A stretch of DNA of 64,000 nucleotides from Pseudoscleropodium purum. Lineage: Eukaryota > Streptophyta > Bryopsida > Hypnales > Brachytheciaceae. Each line of letters opens with the position of its first letter. The first letter of the stretch is position 1. The notes beneath the pieces were generated by a model. That model was not told the DNA's origin, searched no databases, and saw only the letters and a list, made by a program, of their open reading frames with translations. Positions 1 through 11,413 of this stretch are shown here, piece after piece. The stretch spans positions 11,286,501 through 11,350,500 of the forward strand of contig OZ017799.1 of the NCBI GenBank assembly GCA_963969395.1, given 5' to 3'. The position numbers and the translations under genes are program-made.

Positions 1-927
1 ATCCAAGATTGAAGACGCATATTTGTTCACCAATTCTATGGCTTGCTGCGCCGCCTGGACAAAAGACTTTCCTTCACAAGCCATAAGCACAGTGACGAGA
101 TTGCGAGGGTTTTCTTCTACAGTGCTCTCCTTGTGGTATGAGAAGACGTCATTTGCGAAGGCAAGATGTGTGGCTGCTGCAATCTCCATTTTCTGCATGT
201 ATGGATCCGATCTCATGACAGTCGGAATGTAGGTATCGCTAGCAAACTCCGTCAATATTAGAATATACTTACCACCCGCGATGACAGCGCGCATGTCGGT
301 ATAAGACTGCAAGTCTTGGAAGTATGAGTTGTGGCCTGTAACGATATCAGAGTGGCCAGCAACAGAGACATGGAAATATTCATAGAGCAAGTGAAGATTC
401 GCCTTGAACCATTCGGGGTTCGACAAAGCCAACATGTCCCGACCCACCTCGCACATCAAGGTCTCAATCAAGGTAGCAGGGCTACGGGGTGACTTTTGCT
501 GACCAAAAACTGCAGCGAGATGATCAAGATATTCTCGTATTTTCTCAGGGCTCGAGAGAACACTGCGGTCAATGCCATAGGGTTCAAAGAGATTCTCATC
601 TGGATCGTCAAAAAGGAGATCATCCAACAAGAATAATGAAGCATAGTAAGTGGACAAGGCAACGAGACGGTCCAAGCTGATCACTCCAGGGTGACAATAT
701 CCGGCAAAGACAAGGCCGTAACGGTAGTAGGTGTCCAAAGAAGGGGGATTCTCATACCGCTTCACCTGCTCCTTCAAATAGTTTTCCGCCTCGTGCACAT
801 ACTTGGACTCAGCATACGGCGGCAGGCCTTCTACGATCATGGACAGCAAGGGTGGAAGCTTGTCATCTCCCTTGGAAGCAATCTGAACTGAGGAAACTGG
901 AACCGGTGGCTCCATCGCAGTCACCAT
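1..927 (-). CDS. Microbial-type terpene synthase (MTPSL), partial, 3' end outside window
   Basis: Open frame of 309 codons with no stop, running off the left edge. Class I terpene synthases ionise a prenyl diphosphate (such as FPP or GPP) with Mg2+ and cyclise it in the cytosol or plastid. The first metal-binding motif is DDLLFDD at residues 102-108 (DDxxxD form). The second (NSE) motif is NDVFSYHKE at 259-267, with ligands N259, S263 and E267. R213 lies exactly 46 residues before N259, the spacing of the pyrophosphate-sensor Arg in this fold. There is no N-terminal beta/gamma domain, and the protein begins about 100 residues before DDxxxD, as in compact microbial-type enzymes; this separates it from typical plant TPS. 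The ATG at 925-927 has a good context (AAGATGG); a second in-frame Met follows at residue 5. No clear transit peptide is seen. The C-terminal RY motif lies outside the window. GC and codon use are richer than in the flanks. The product cannot be predicted. Confidence 0.87.
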   Translation of the reverse strand, partial: MVTAMEPPVPVSSVQIASKGDDKLPPLLSMIVEGLPPYAESKYVHEAENYLKEQVKRYENPPSLDTYYRYGLVFAGYCHPGVISLDRLVALSTYYASLFLLDDLLFDDPDENLFEPYGIDRSVLSSPEKIREYLDHLAAVFGQQKSPRSPATLIETLMCEVGRDMLALSNPEWFKANLHLLYEYFHVSVAGHSDIVTGHNSYFQDLQSYTDMRAVIAGGKYILILTEFASDTYIPTVMRSDPYMQKMEIAAATHLAFANDVFSYHKESTVEENPRNLVTVLMACEGKSFVQAAQQAIELVNKYASSILD

Positions 928-1025
928 CTTGCTCTCTCGATCGATCGAAACTCTTGCTATCGTAGATGGTTTGTGGCACATGTGGTGTTTCTCTCCTCTT
1001 ATAGCATAGGGCCTGCCCCCTCCTG

Positions 1026-1034
1026 CTTTTATAG
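1026..1034 (-). promoter_or_regulatory. Putative TATA box of the terpene synthase gene
   Basis: CTATAAAAG on the minus strand, 99 bp upstream of the start codon. It would place the transcription start near position 1000 and give a 5' UTR of about 70 nt. A weaker look-alike (CTATAAGAG) lies at 996-1004. The surrounding 960-1250 is locally GC-rich, as expected of a core promoter. Position and motif only; no transcript evidence. Confidence 0.45.
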
Positions 1035-1435
1035 TACAGCTTGTTTTAATTTGTTTAGGGTTTCCCCAGCTTCACAAGCGCGAGGATCGATATACTGAGA
1101 AATTCTGAGAGTGTCAAAGTTGGGAGGCGCGGAACCCCGAGTACGGAACTGCTGATCAACGAACATGACTGTTTGCTTACGAAAGGGGGCGCTGCCTTGT
1201 GTCCGTATGTGCCAGCCCTTTCAAATTCTCTTATCAGGTTCATCTCCGCCTGCCAGAAACGTGGGTTGTAGGTACATTTTCTTGCAACTCAGCTTGCATT
1301 TTGTAGCACTTTGCAGGTTGCATTAGTTTAGTACTCCGTAATTGTCAACAGCAGTTTTCTTAATGACGTAAAGCATGATCTTGGCAACCCTTGCACTACA
1401 AAACACCTAGTTTTTCTCAGAAAAGATGAAGCTGT

Positions 1436-1563
1436 AAAGAAGGCAACCCATTCTTGACTACTTAAGCAATTTCTGGTATCTACAAGGTGGGTTTCTTCAA
1501 AAGGTAAAGTTTCTTATATTTAGCAATAGACAATAGAAGGTTTGAATAGGTTTTCAGATTTTT
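1436..1563. repeat. Segment shared with 23026-23158
   Basis: About 125 bp alignable by eye, in the same orientation, with 23026-23158. Shared words include ttcttgac, acttaag, ggtgggt, ttcttcaaa, tttagcaata and aggtttg. On the minus strand both copies have a similar short reading frame (LLLSIAK...KKL..LKK) ending in a stop, so they may be the last exon of a duplicated gene. Function unknown. Confidence 0.5.
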
Positions 1564-1684
1564 TTTTCACAGCATAAAATCACTGTGAATTTTTTAGTGG
1601 AAGATGGACTTTCTTCCATAATGGTGATATAGACCTACTCCTTCCCAACCAAGGGCTAGTTGCAATATTGAGAGTCTTATTAGA

Positions 1685-1991
1685 TGGCAAATTTTGTTAA
1701 AATGGCGGTATTCCATACGCCATTTTCACACCTTGACATCTAGGACAAGTGTACATTACTAACATCTAGGTTTCTTTTAGATTTCATAAATCTATGACTA
1801 ACATAGATATTAGACCAAGCAATCTAAAAAATCTAGGATTATATAGATTTTAGATATCTAGGAGACATGTAGATGTCAAAAATATAATATTGGTATAGAT
1901 TCTAGTACAAAAATAATGATTTAGAGTGTGCGGTCTAAACTACTAAAAGTGCCAAATTAACAGAATATTGCCATTTTAACGAAATTGGCCA
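1685..1991. mobile_element. MITE-like element, copy A (307 bp)
   Basis: Bounded by imperfect terminal inverted repeats of about 28 bp: left TGGCAAATTTTGTTAAAATG, right end read inward TGGCCAATTTCGTTAAAATG, each followed by GC and a related ATATTC or GTATTC word. The whole element matches 22361-22670 in the opposite orientation. It has no coding capacity, so it is a non-autonomous DNA transposon. A clean target duplication is not visible (flanks ttaga and tttag), so I do not assign a superfamily. Confidence 0.7.
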
Positions 1992-4900
1992 TTTAGCCAA
2001 TCATAATATCCCACAACCATATTGGAAACTATGCCATAATTAATTGTTACTCATTCTTCTTCATGAAAAGAGAGTAGCCTACATTGCCAAAATCGGGCTA
2101 TCGATGAAAAGTGGGTTGCTTTCCATAAACTTGTCTTAGAAGGAGACCTCAATGTCAACTCCAATACCTAATACAAAAGACAGCACTAGTGCTCTTGTAA
2201 GGTAGACACCTCCAAAATGGCACCTAACCTTAAAGCGCCATCTACAAGGTTTTTACATTTCAAATTTCAATTATGTACCTATTTGAATGAAGGTTAGCGC
2301 TTTTAGAAACGAACTTTGACTCTTTATAACTTCAACATATTGTATCCAAATGGGGGCTTGTTTGGTGCATCATAAACTCTTTTCACTTGCCAATAAAGCA
2401 ATATGAAAATCTGAAAAGCCTAATAATAGTAACTAGACACAATTCAATTTGTGACACTTCGAGGTGTACCTACCTTAGCAACTATATGTGTAGGCTAAGT
2501 TAGTTTTTGAGAGGAGCTAGAAACCATTACTAATTCTTTAGACTTAAAATTGAACCTATGACATTTATTAGCCCCTAAAGGACTGACATTTTATTAGCCT
2601 CTAAAGTGTAAAAAATTATTTAGTCCATTTGACTCTACAGATTGAAAGATTATAATATTTGAAGTACAAGAAAAAACTTTTTTCATTTTAACTTGTGAAA
2701 CAAAGTCAGTAGACTTTAAACCCTTTTTAAGATTTTGAATAAAAATTTTGCTCTATTTGAAAATGAAAATTTTGATTGTTCATAAATATATGATATTAGG
2801 TTCATACATGAAATTTTCTAGAAGCAACTGAAACGTCTAGCTTACACTAAATCACCCTACAATGCAAAGAGGTTAAGTGAATTGGCAATACGTTCATCGT
2901 TATTTGATGATTTTTTTGAGCAATGAAGAAATTTTTTATTTGAAATCCAAATAGTGAAAAGTTAAATACAAAAATTTGGAATATGTAGAAAAAATTTCAA
3001 GAATTTTGACTTCAGAGATTGCAGGATAACAGGGCTTGAAGTTAGAAGAAAATATTTTTATTTGGAATTGCCCCAACATAATTAACAAAATTTGACTCCA
3101 TTTAGAATGTGATTTGAGGACAATAATTGCATTCTAGGAGAAAAGTATATGATTCACATATTTTATTAATTATATACATGCCAAATTTTAAAAGTTGATG
3201 AATTTTTTTGCAAAAAAATTTTCAAAAATTTTCAAATTGCCCAAGCTATCTTTTAATCCAATCACCTTGATAGGAAAAAAATTAACATTGTACAAAGGAG
3301 GAACACATTTATACATTGTGTCCAAATTTCATAAACTTCTAATCAAAAATGATTTTGTAGGATTCTAATACATGAGATTTCTTATATACATTGAACTGAC
3401 CATTGAGTCTTTAGGGGTTAATTTGCAATTTTTCTTCACTTGTTCCTTAACATTAATTATTGATTACTTTCTTTCATTCTTAAATGGATAGTATGCATTC
3501 ATATGTATCATATGATTATATGACAATTGAATTTTTTTAGCATCATTGATCTTGGAGCAAGGAGTTTCTATCTAATTTTTTTGTAATTCATTTTCTAAAT
3601 TAAAGAATATATATTATGCCCCTTCTGTGTATACTTTACTTCACTATTTTGATGTAAATCCTCTTCGCTAAAGTATTTTTATGACTTTTCCAACAACTCT
3701 ACTACAACATCAACCTATAAGAGGAAATTGTACTTTTACCTTGAACAAGGCCTAAAATTGATAGGTTTGAATTGTAATTGTAGATGTGTACAATTGAATT
3801 GATTTTGAGTTTGTACATTGAAAATTTACCAAATTAAATATATAGAGAGTATTGTTTCAAATTCCAATATATAGAGTGCATGCTTTCATAATAATAAATC
3901 AATGCATGACTGATCTAGTGTTGATTCAATTGTTGACTAAGTTAGTATTGAAAAATCACACCCTAATAATTGTTTTGAAATACTATTAAAAAATTAAAAT
4001 TTTAATATAGAATTTGAGACTTTGAAAATTTGAGATAAAGTCATAAAATTTTCAAAATGTTTCTGGAAAATTTGAAATTACCATTATTATTTTTTAAATG
4101 AAGAAATTCATATCAAACAAAAAGTATAATAAAAAATATCAAATTTACACCATAGAAGAATATTATAGTGTAAATCATCATGACATAAACTAAATATACC
4201 ATACCATTCAAAAATTAGAAATCAATAAACCATGGTAATAGATTGAAAGCTTATATTGCAATTTTATAAATTTTTCAAATCTCCATTTGGAATAGAAACC
4301 ACACTTGATAAGATTTATTGCATTAGTTCAATACTTCAATTCAAATTAAAAAAACATCACATCATTTTTATGGCTAAAATTCACATGAATAAATAACAAG
4401 AAATGGCCAAAATACACTACAAAGGGGACTAATTATCTTCTACTTTAAAAAAGTCAATAATACCATATTGAGGTAATTTACAATATTATTCATTTAAATT
4501 GTGGGGATGCTAGTATGAGAGCTTGTGAGCATGAGCCTGTGAGCGTCCATTTTTTTGTCAATTTAAAGGTTGTAATTCTATTGGAGACCTATGATTGTGG
4601 AATTAGATGTAAAGATCTATAATTTGAATGAATAACAAATAAATATGCCGATATGCAATTTTGTACCCAAAAAATGAACAAACAGATTTTCAAAAATTGA
4701 GATATAATCATAATAGATAGTATTTGTAAGCAAACATATGATAATAGGTGTAGTGATTTAGAAAGTCTCACATTAATGAAAAATTGCAATACATCATAAC
4801 ACCATCATAGGGGTGACATTTATAAAGTCTAAAATAGAAAGAGTATCAAAAGTGGGCAATAAAGATTGAATATCAGAATATAAACTTGGTAACAACAAAA

Positions 4901-5475
4901 ATTGTAAACATTACAACTTTATAAGCATTAAATCATTAATAATGCTTTTGAATGATTAAGTGATAAATTTAGTCTTGATTACAAACCTTCATAAATTTAA
5001 AGGATGAAAATGGTCCACTTATTTTATTTTATTTTCAATAATTTTGCTTTAAGAAAGTCTTGAACATAGAATATTTAAAATAAATATATTAGTCATATAC
5101 TACACACTAAATAAATGTATTAATCCCACGGTAAGTGAGCTGAAATCAATGACCATTTTTAAAGTCAATGTTTTTCTTTTTGAATCGTCCTTTTTCAAAT
5201 TCTATTTTGTTACAAATAAAAATCTTTTATAAATAATAGAGTACATAATGAATCCAGTGATAGTAGTGCCATTGAATTCCAAGTTAAACTTTGCTTTGTA
5301 AAATTTTATAAAACTCAGTATTGGAGTATGATTTAAAACTCATGATTTAGTATTTAATTTGGGCATAGTTTTAAGTTTTAGGCCATTGAATAGAATTGTT
5401 GCCACATCACACATAGACAAATTCAATTTAAAAAACAATACAATAGAAATCAAACAACAAATCATAAAAATAAAC
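1992..5475. other. AT-rich intergenic DNA without recognisable genes
   Basis: No reading frame with credible domain signal on either strand. It contains A/T runs, short stop-rich stretches and, near 3405-3425, the word tttaggggttaat that also ends a dispersed repeat family elsewhere in the window (34.9, 38.4-39.0, 50.9 kb). Probably old, unrecognisable transposon sequence. Confidence 0.5.
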
Positions 5476-7244
5476 TTAGATATCGTTTGACTCAGATGTA
5501 CTAAGTTCAAAATAAGAACATACTCTAGGATCATAAGATCTATGAGGTAATAGAGAACATGAAGATGAATTAGATGAAGCATTAGCACAAGCTAATGCTA
5601 AATCTTTAGCATTAACAGGGAGGCCATGGAGACTAAGAAAAAGACTTCTAAGAAATTCAAGGTGCCGATAAAAAAACAAGGGTTACTTTAGTAATGGATT
5701 CATCTAATTGCAAACAAAAAACCATATATTAGAATTGTAGCAAATTAAAATACAAAGTTTTGAATTTATAACTAAATTTGTTGAAAAACAAAAACAAAAC
5801 AAAAACTTAGAATACTTATATAAGTCAAGTACTACAACATCTTCAATTGGAGAGTCATCATCAATCTCTATACCATCATGTGAAGTAATAGAATTAAGAG
5901 ATTTGGAGACACTTATAGGTGTTTGAAGAAGCTTTAGTTCCTCATCAAAGAATTTGGCATCACTTTCCAATGCTAGAATATAGTGATTAGAAGAATGAAT
6001 CACTCTAACAGAAGAACTTGCATGAAACATAATACAAAATTATGAAGAGATCAAAATTGAAGTGTAGATACAACAATCAAACATTAAATAGAGAAAAATA
6101 TAATTCAAAATTGTAATTAACAATACTTATAGAGGTAGTTATGTCTTCCACAAAGCCACCCATAGGACTCAAGTCATGAATAAAAAGCTTCATTAAAACC
6201 TCTGACTTCAAATCAAAATTAGAAATGAAAATTTAAAATTGCTACTTACATTTTTAGATGGAATCATAGGATTTGCCAAATGTAAGCAGTTAATGATGGT
6301 CTACTCATTCTTAATCTTCAACTTGTAGTTCTTGACGAATCTTGCCACTTCTCTTTTCACCATAGAACTGTCAAGATAAAATAGAAAGAACGTTCTATTA
6401 TTGTGAAGATAGGTAAGTGAAATTGCCATCATTACGGTCAAAAAACTTGGAATGTTGGCATTCTAAGGCAAAATTTGAAATGGCGGATTTGAGACCCTTA
6501 GAACCGGAAGACCATCTGGATATTCTGTAATGATGAGATCTACGGCAAATTTGTTTTGTAATTTGCCATCAAAGAAGAACTCTCTGTCTTCACCAACTTA
6601 CGAAGAAAAATTTCAAAAAGTTCATCTCAATGAATGATTGTAGATGTTAAAGCCACAAAACATTATGAATAAAAGACATGGATTATATAAAACATATAAG
6701 GTTTCATAACAAAAAAATATAAATTAAAAAAACAAACCAATAATACGAATGAATTCACTTTTGATAGAAAAGTTACAATGTCATCATATGGTGCTCCAAA
6801 TGAACCGTTCTTCTTTTTCTCCTTGACAATTCTTACAAATGAATTATTCAAGATTAAATTCAAAGACGTATGATTTGAAAATAAAGAAGCCAAAGTACTC
6901 ATTATACCTTTAAGCTTGGGAGGTAGCTCAAAGATAGGTAAAGAAGTTGGCATCAAAAGCATGGGAGTAGAAATTGTCTTTTGTCGCTTTGAAGGAGGAG
7001 GTACTACCTCAACATTTGAAGAAGATGGTTCAATAACAAGAAGGTTCTTGAGAGTATCTTGAACTGAAACATCTTCATCAGAATCACCAACATGAACCAC
7101 TAACTTCTTTGTCTTTGTTTGTCTTTTAAGGCTTCTTAGTTGCATCTTTGTTCATTGATTTAGAAACATCTACAATTGTACTTTTGAAAGCAAGTTCAAT
7201 AGAATCTCGAAGTACAATATTAAAAGTAGGAGGTCTCTTAAGGG

Positions 7245-7432
7245 TTTAATTGATAGGACGTCCGGACGCAAACGTTGTATTCGCTGACAATCGCGGACGC
7301 CGTCCGCCCCGTCCGCCCTGCCTGTCCGCCTTCCGACGGCGGGAGGGACGTTGTGTCCGTTGGCGTCCATGCGGACGGACATCCGGGTTACGGACGCCTT
7401 TTTCGGGGGGACGTAGAGATTCGTCAACCCTG
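7245..7432 (-). mobile_element. hAT-type mini-element P (188 bp) with 8-bp target duplication
   Basis: GC-rich island in AT-rich DNA, flanked by a perfect 8-bp direct repeat CTTAAGGG (7237-7244 and 7433-7440). The right terminus, read inward, is CAGGGTTGACGAATCTCTAC, the same as the start of element Q at 7952. The left terminus keeps TTGATAGGACGTCCGGACG but has lost the outer CAGGG. An 8-bp duplication plus CAGGG-type ends is typical of hAT elements. No transposase: non-autonomous. The insertion splits an exon of the 5476-9790 gene. Confidence 0.75.
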
Positions 7433-7951
7433 CTTAAGGGAACAATCCAAATACCATCCACACTTTTCCAAATGTATGGGATCCCAAGATTTCATAATCC
7501 TTTTAGTAAATATGCACTTTTTATTTTCTTTATCCAAATAATTTGCAAAAAAAGTGAGAGATTTGGAAATGGCTTTGGTAGGAAAAATGACATACTTGAG
7601 GTACCTATACAAAACAATTTGCATAGCTGATTTGAAATTGAATTGCTTGTCAATTTTATAATTCTTGTGGATTCCCTTTTCCACAACAAATTCGCCAAAG
7701 AAGGTAGTATCCCACAACAATATGCGCATTGTCTCTACATAATCAAAAATAGTAGGCAAAAGATCCATATCATCTGGAAAATAGTTAATAGATACCCTGA
7801 GATCGACCACTATAGCATCAAAAAGCTTTTTTGTCTCAATAGCCAATTGCCTTATACAAAATTTAAAATTAGAAGAATGTAATAATTGAATGAAGAAGTT
7901 CAAAGAAACAATAAGAAAATAAGAAAAAAGAAAAAGAAGTACTAACTTGAG

Positions 7952-8247
7952 CAGGGTTGACGAATCTCTACGTCCGCCCGAAAAAAGCGTCTGTAACCCG
8001 GACGTCCGAATGCATGGACGCTGGCGGACACAGCGTCCCTCCCACCGTCGGAAAGCGGACGGGCGGGGCGGGGCGGACGGCCCGAGGTGGACGCCCAGAT
8101 CGTGCGGACCACATCAGTCCGCGTGTCGATCGGACGGTTGTAATTGGGCGGACGGGGCAGACACTGCGTCCGCCGGGACTACGAATGTCAACGGACGCTG
8201 CGGACACAGCGTCCGTGTCCGGACGTCCGGACGTCGTGTCAACCCTG
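7952..8247 (+). mobile_element. hAT-type mini-element Q (296 bp) with 8-bp target duplication
   Basis: Flanked by a perfect 8-bp direct repeat AACTTGAG (7944-7951 and 8248-8255). Termini are inverted repeats CAGGGTTGAC-GA and CAGGGTTGAC-AC. The interior is very GC-rich and built of CGGACG/CGTCCG words that could fold extensively. It is related to element P in inverted orientation and to the general style of the 50363 element. Non-autonomous. It lies at the 3' edge of a coding block of the host gene, next to a possible splice donor (CAA then GTTAGT). Confidence 0.82.
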
Positions 8248-9839
8248 AACTTGAGCCCACCATGTAGCTTTATGAAGTCATTGAAAGAAATCAATATCAT
8301 TGAATTTTCCCTTAAAAAATTTGAGAGCCTTACAAAGAGTTAAAGACTTATTCCATCTCTTTAGCCACTTGACCTTCATAAAAATGTCCATTGTTGAAGT
8401 TGCCAACATCCACAATTTTTCTTAAATCATCTTCGGACTTTCATTATGAGTTTCATAGTCATACTTCACTTATTTCAAAAATGCTATCATGTGCTTCGGA
8501 TCTGCAATGGGGAATTGCTTCTTCAATTCTAAATAAAAAACTACCTTTGTCTTGTTAACAACTTTAAAAAAACATTCATAAATTGCCATTGGAGTTCAAT
8601 TTGCTGAATTGGGATACTTCTCATAGAGTTTCCTTTGAACAATAGCAACAGCATCTTCCAATTCTTACTACATGAAATAAATAATATATGAGAATAAAGA
8701 AAATTACATATAATAACAAATGTTATACATGTTAAAGCAACCTAATATTAACTAAAACAAACAAAGTGAAGATTTAAAGATTAGATTCAAATACAAAATA
8801 GTAAAGAAAATGTTAGAAATGAACTTGATATAAGGCGTCATTTAGAGCTTCAATAGTAAGAGTGAACCAAGTCCTCTGTTTTGACTTCTGCTTGGCTTCA
8901 GATGCAATAAGATCCTTTTTGGAGACAAGGTTTTAAAAATATGAAAATGGTTGTTCAACAATATTTTGAATGTAATAAAGCTTATGAATAAAATTGATAG
9001 AAATATAAAATTTTTGGTTTCTTATGTCAAAACAAAATTCATTGTGTTAAAATGTGTAAAGTGAACATCAAACTAATAAGAAGGTAGAATACTAAAAATT
9101 ACAATGGTCCAAACCAAACAAGCTTGAAAAACTAAGTAGTGAAATGAAATGAAATTTGATAAAGAAATAGAAGAGATTACCAATTGACTTCATGCAATAT
9201 TGCTAATATAATTGCAATGTCATCTTTAACCTCCAAAACAATACTTTCAATAGTATAATGCCATGTAAAGTCATTGACATGATCACGATTGATAATAGGC
9301 AACCATACTTGTAAACAGTGGTTGCCATCCCATACCATGAACATCTCGCCAAAAAAACTTTGAGATTTTCATCATTTTACAGTTCTTTTTCAAATGCAGC
9401 ATTAGCTCACACCCAATTGTTACTCCACAATTTCACAATATCATCCGTGATGTCAACTTTCTTCCCTTCATTATTCTCTAAAGCCACATAAAAAACTCCA
9501 TTCTCCTCTATGTAACCACAAGTAATAAAGTGTGCAGCTACATTCATGACATCATTCTTCAAAAAAGGTCTCATAATCGACAAAGAAATCAAATGATACA
9601 AAAAAACATTGATTTTTGATTTTGCCTGTTGTTGATACCTCAACTGCTCAAGACGAAAATAAGTGTTCACAGTCTTTTTCTTCAATAAGCCATGCAATTC
9701 TACCTCTAATTATTCTTTAAAAAAAGGTTGAAATAAAGCACTTAATCCTTATGCTTGTGGATCTTCTAAAGTCAACATCTTTGAAATGACATGTAAATGA
9801 AGATTAAAAGTAGTTGTAGCTTCTTATATACATTATAGA

Positions 9840-11390
9840 ATACGTAATTGAACACTCTAGCTGTTAATAGCTGGGGTGTAGGAGGGCTAAATTTTTTTTA
9901 GCATTTGAGCAATTTTAGTGATGATACAAAAGCAAAGCTAAGTCTCTAAAAGCGTGGCTGTTAACATCTAAAGTATAAGAGGGCTGAAAAATTTCAGGAT
10001 TAGAACAATTTCAGCCAAAACACGAAAGCAAATCTAAGTCTTTAAAAGCATGGCCATTAATGGCTGGGGTATAGGAAGGTACTAAAAATTTTAGCATTAG
10101 ACAAATTTCAACCATATAGTGAAGCAAATTTGAGCCTCCAAAAGTGTGGCCGTTAACGGCTAGAGGTCTATAAGGGCTAAAAATTTCAGTAATAAACTAA
10201 TTTTAGAGAAAATGCAAAAACTCATTTGAGCTTCCAAAAGTGTGTCCATTAATGGCTGGGGGTCTAAAAGGGTTGAAAATTTCAGCAGTGAATTAGTTTA
10301 AGAGAAAACGTAGGAACACATTTAAGCCTCTAAAAGCGTGGTTGTTAACGGCTAGGGATCTATGAGGGCTAAAAATTTTAGTAGTAAACTAATTTTAAAG
10401 AAAACGCAGAAACTCATTTGAGCCTCCAAAAATGTGTCCATTAACGGCCAGAGGTTTATGAAGGTTGAAAATTTCAGTAGTGAACTAGTTTAAGAGAAAA
10501 CGCAAGAACACATTTCAACCTCCAAAAGCGTAACTAGTAACGACTGGGGGTCTATGAGGGCTAAAAATTTCGGTAGTAAACTAATTTTAGAAAAAACGTA
10601 GAAACTCATTTGAGCCTCCAAAAGTGTGTCCATTAATAGCTAGGGGTCTATAAGGGCTGAAAATTTCAGTAGTGAACTAATTTTAGAAAAAACATAGAAA
10701 CTCATTTGAGCCTCCAAAAGTGTGGCCATTAACAACTGGGGGTTTAAAAGGACTTAAAATTTCAGTAGTGAACTAGTTTAAAAGAAAATGTGGAATATAT
10801 TTAAACCTCTAAAAGCATAGCCATTAACAATTGGAGGTCTACGAGGGCTAAAAATTTTAGTAGTGAACTAATTTTAGAGAAAACGCTGGAACACATTTCA
10901 ATCTCCTAAAGCATGGCCGTTAATGGATGGAAGTCTAAAAGGGTTGAAAATTTCAATAGTGAACTAATTTTAGAGAAAAACCAGGAACACATTTGAGCCT
11001 CCAAAAGCGTGGCCATTAACGGTTGGAAGTCTAAAAGGATTGAAAATTTCAGCAGTGAACTAATTTTAGAGAAAATGCAAGAACACATTTGAACCTCCAA
11101 AAGTGTGGCCGTTAACAACTAGGGGTTTAAAAGGGCCATAAAATTTCAGCAGTGAACTACTTAGACATATTGTGGAAACAAATTTGTATCCCCAAAAGTG
11201 TAGCCATTAATGGCTAAAGTATTCTAGTATCTGAAACCCTAAACTGAAATTTGAAGAAAGCGTGGCCGTTAACAATTGCCCATTGTAAAGTGCAAAAAAA
11301 TAAAAGCATTTCAGCAAATAGTAATCTAACTTGAAAGCAAATTAAAGCTTAAAAAACGTAGCCATTAACGGTTGAAGTCTAAGAAGGGAG
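9840..11390. repeat. Satellite-like tandem array, unit about 96 bp, ~16-17 copies
   Basis: A recurring core (ctccaaaagygtggccattaa, written in IUPAC) is spaced at about 10131, 10227, 10324, 10419, 10516, 10611, 10707, 10802, 10897, 10995, 11091 and 11188. More diverged units lie at both ends (first near 9845, last near 11345). Each unit also has gggctaaaaatttcagtagt and gaactaattttagagaaaa. Units diverge from one another, so the array is not freshly expanded. It lies between the coding blocks of the 5.4-9.8 kb gene and possible upstream exons at 11.4-12.5 kb, so it may occupy an intron. Confidence 0.88.
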
Positions 11391-11413
11391 TCCAAAATTG
11401 AATGACGCACCTA

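Larger units (their letters stand above)
5476..9790 (-). pseudogene. Decayed multi-exon gene of unknown family (WDGNH-containing)
   Basis: A series of minus-strand coding-like blocks in 5' to 3' order: about 9390-9783, 9182-9385, 8829-8937, 8260-8668, 7441-7880 continuing at 7090-7236, 6750-7120, 6420-6605, 6255-6372, 6125-6215, 5828-6030 and 5476-5695. The second block carries FMVWDGNHCLQVWLP. Later ones carry a basic nuclear-localisation-like PPPSKRQKT, FFDGKLQNKFAVDLIITEYP and YILALESDAKFFDEEL; the last loosely resembles the acidic-loop region of a SAM-methyltransferase fold (weak idea). Gaps often begin with GT and end with AG like plant introns. Several in-frame stops (for example inside the 8260-8668 and 6420-6605 blocks) and a frameshift in a T-run near 9345-9365 show decay. 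Two hAT-type mini-elements sit inside. It could be a lineage-specific host gene or cargo of an old transposon; the family is not recognised. Confidence 0.55.

Noticed and set aside
1055..1243. 62-codon minus-strand frame upstream of the terpene synthase
   Set aside because: It overlaps the TATA/promoter interval, has no domain, and its Leu/Ser-rich composition looks fortuitous.
7250..7630. Plus-strand frame of 126 codons, Arg/Pro-rich
   Set aside because: Its first half is the GC-rich hAT mini-element and its second half is the antisense of a better-supported minus-strand exon. The same applies to the overlapping frames at 7957-8343 and 7968-8300 inside element Q.
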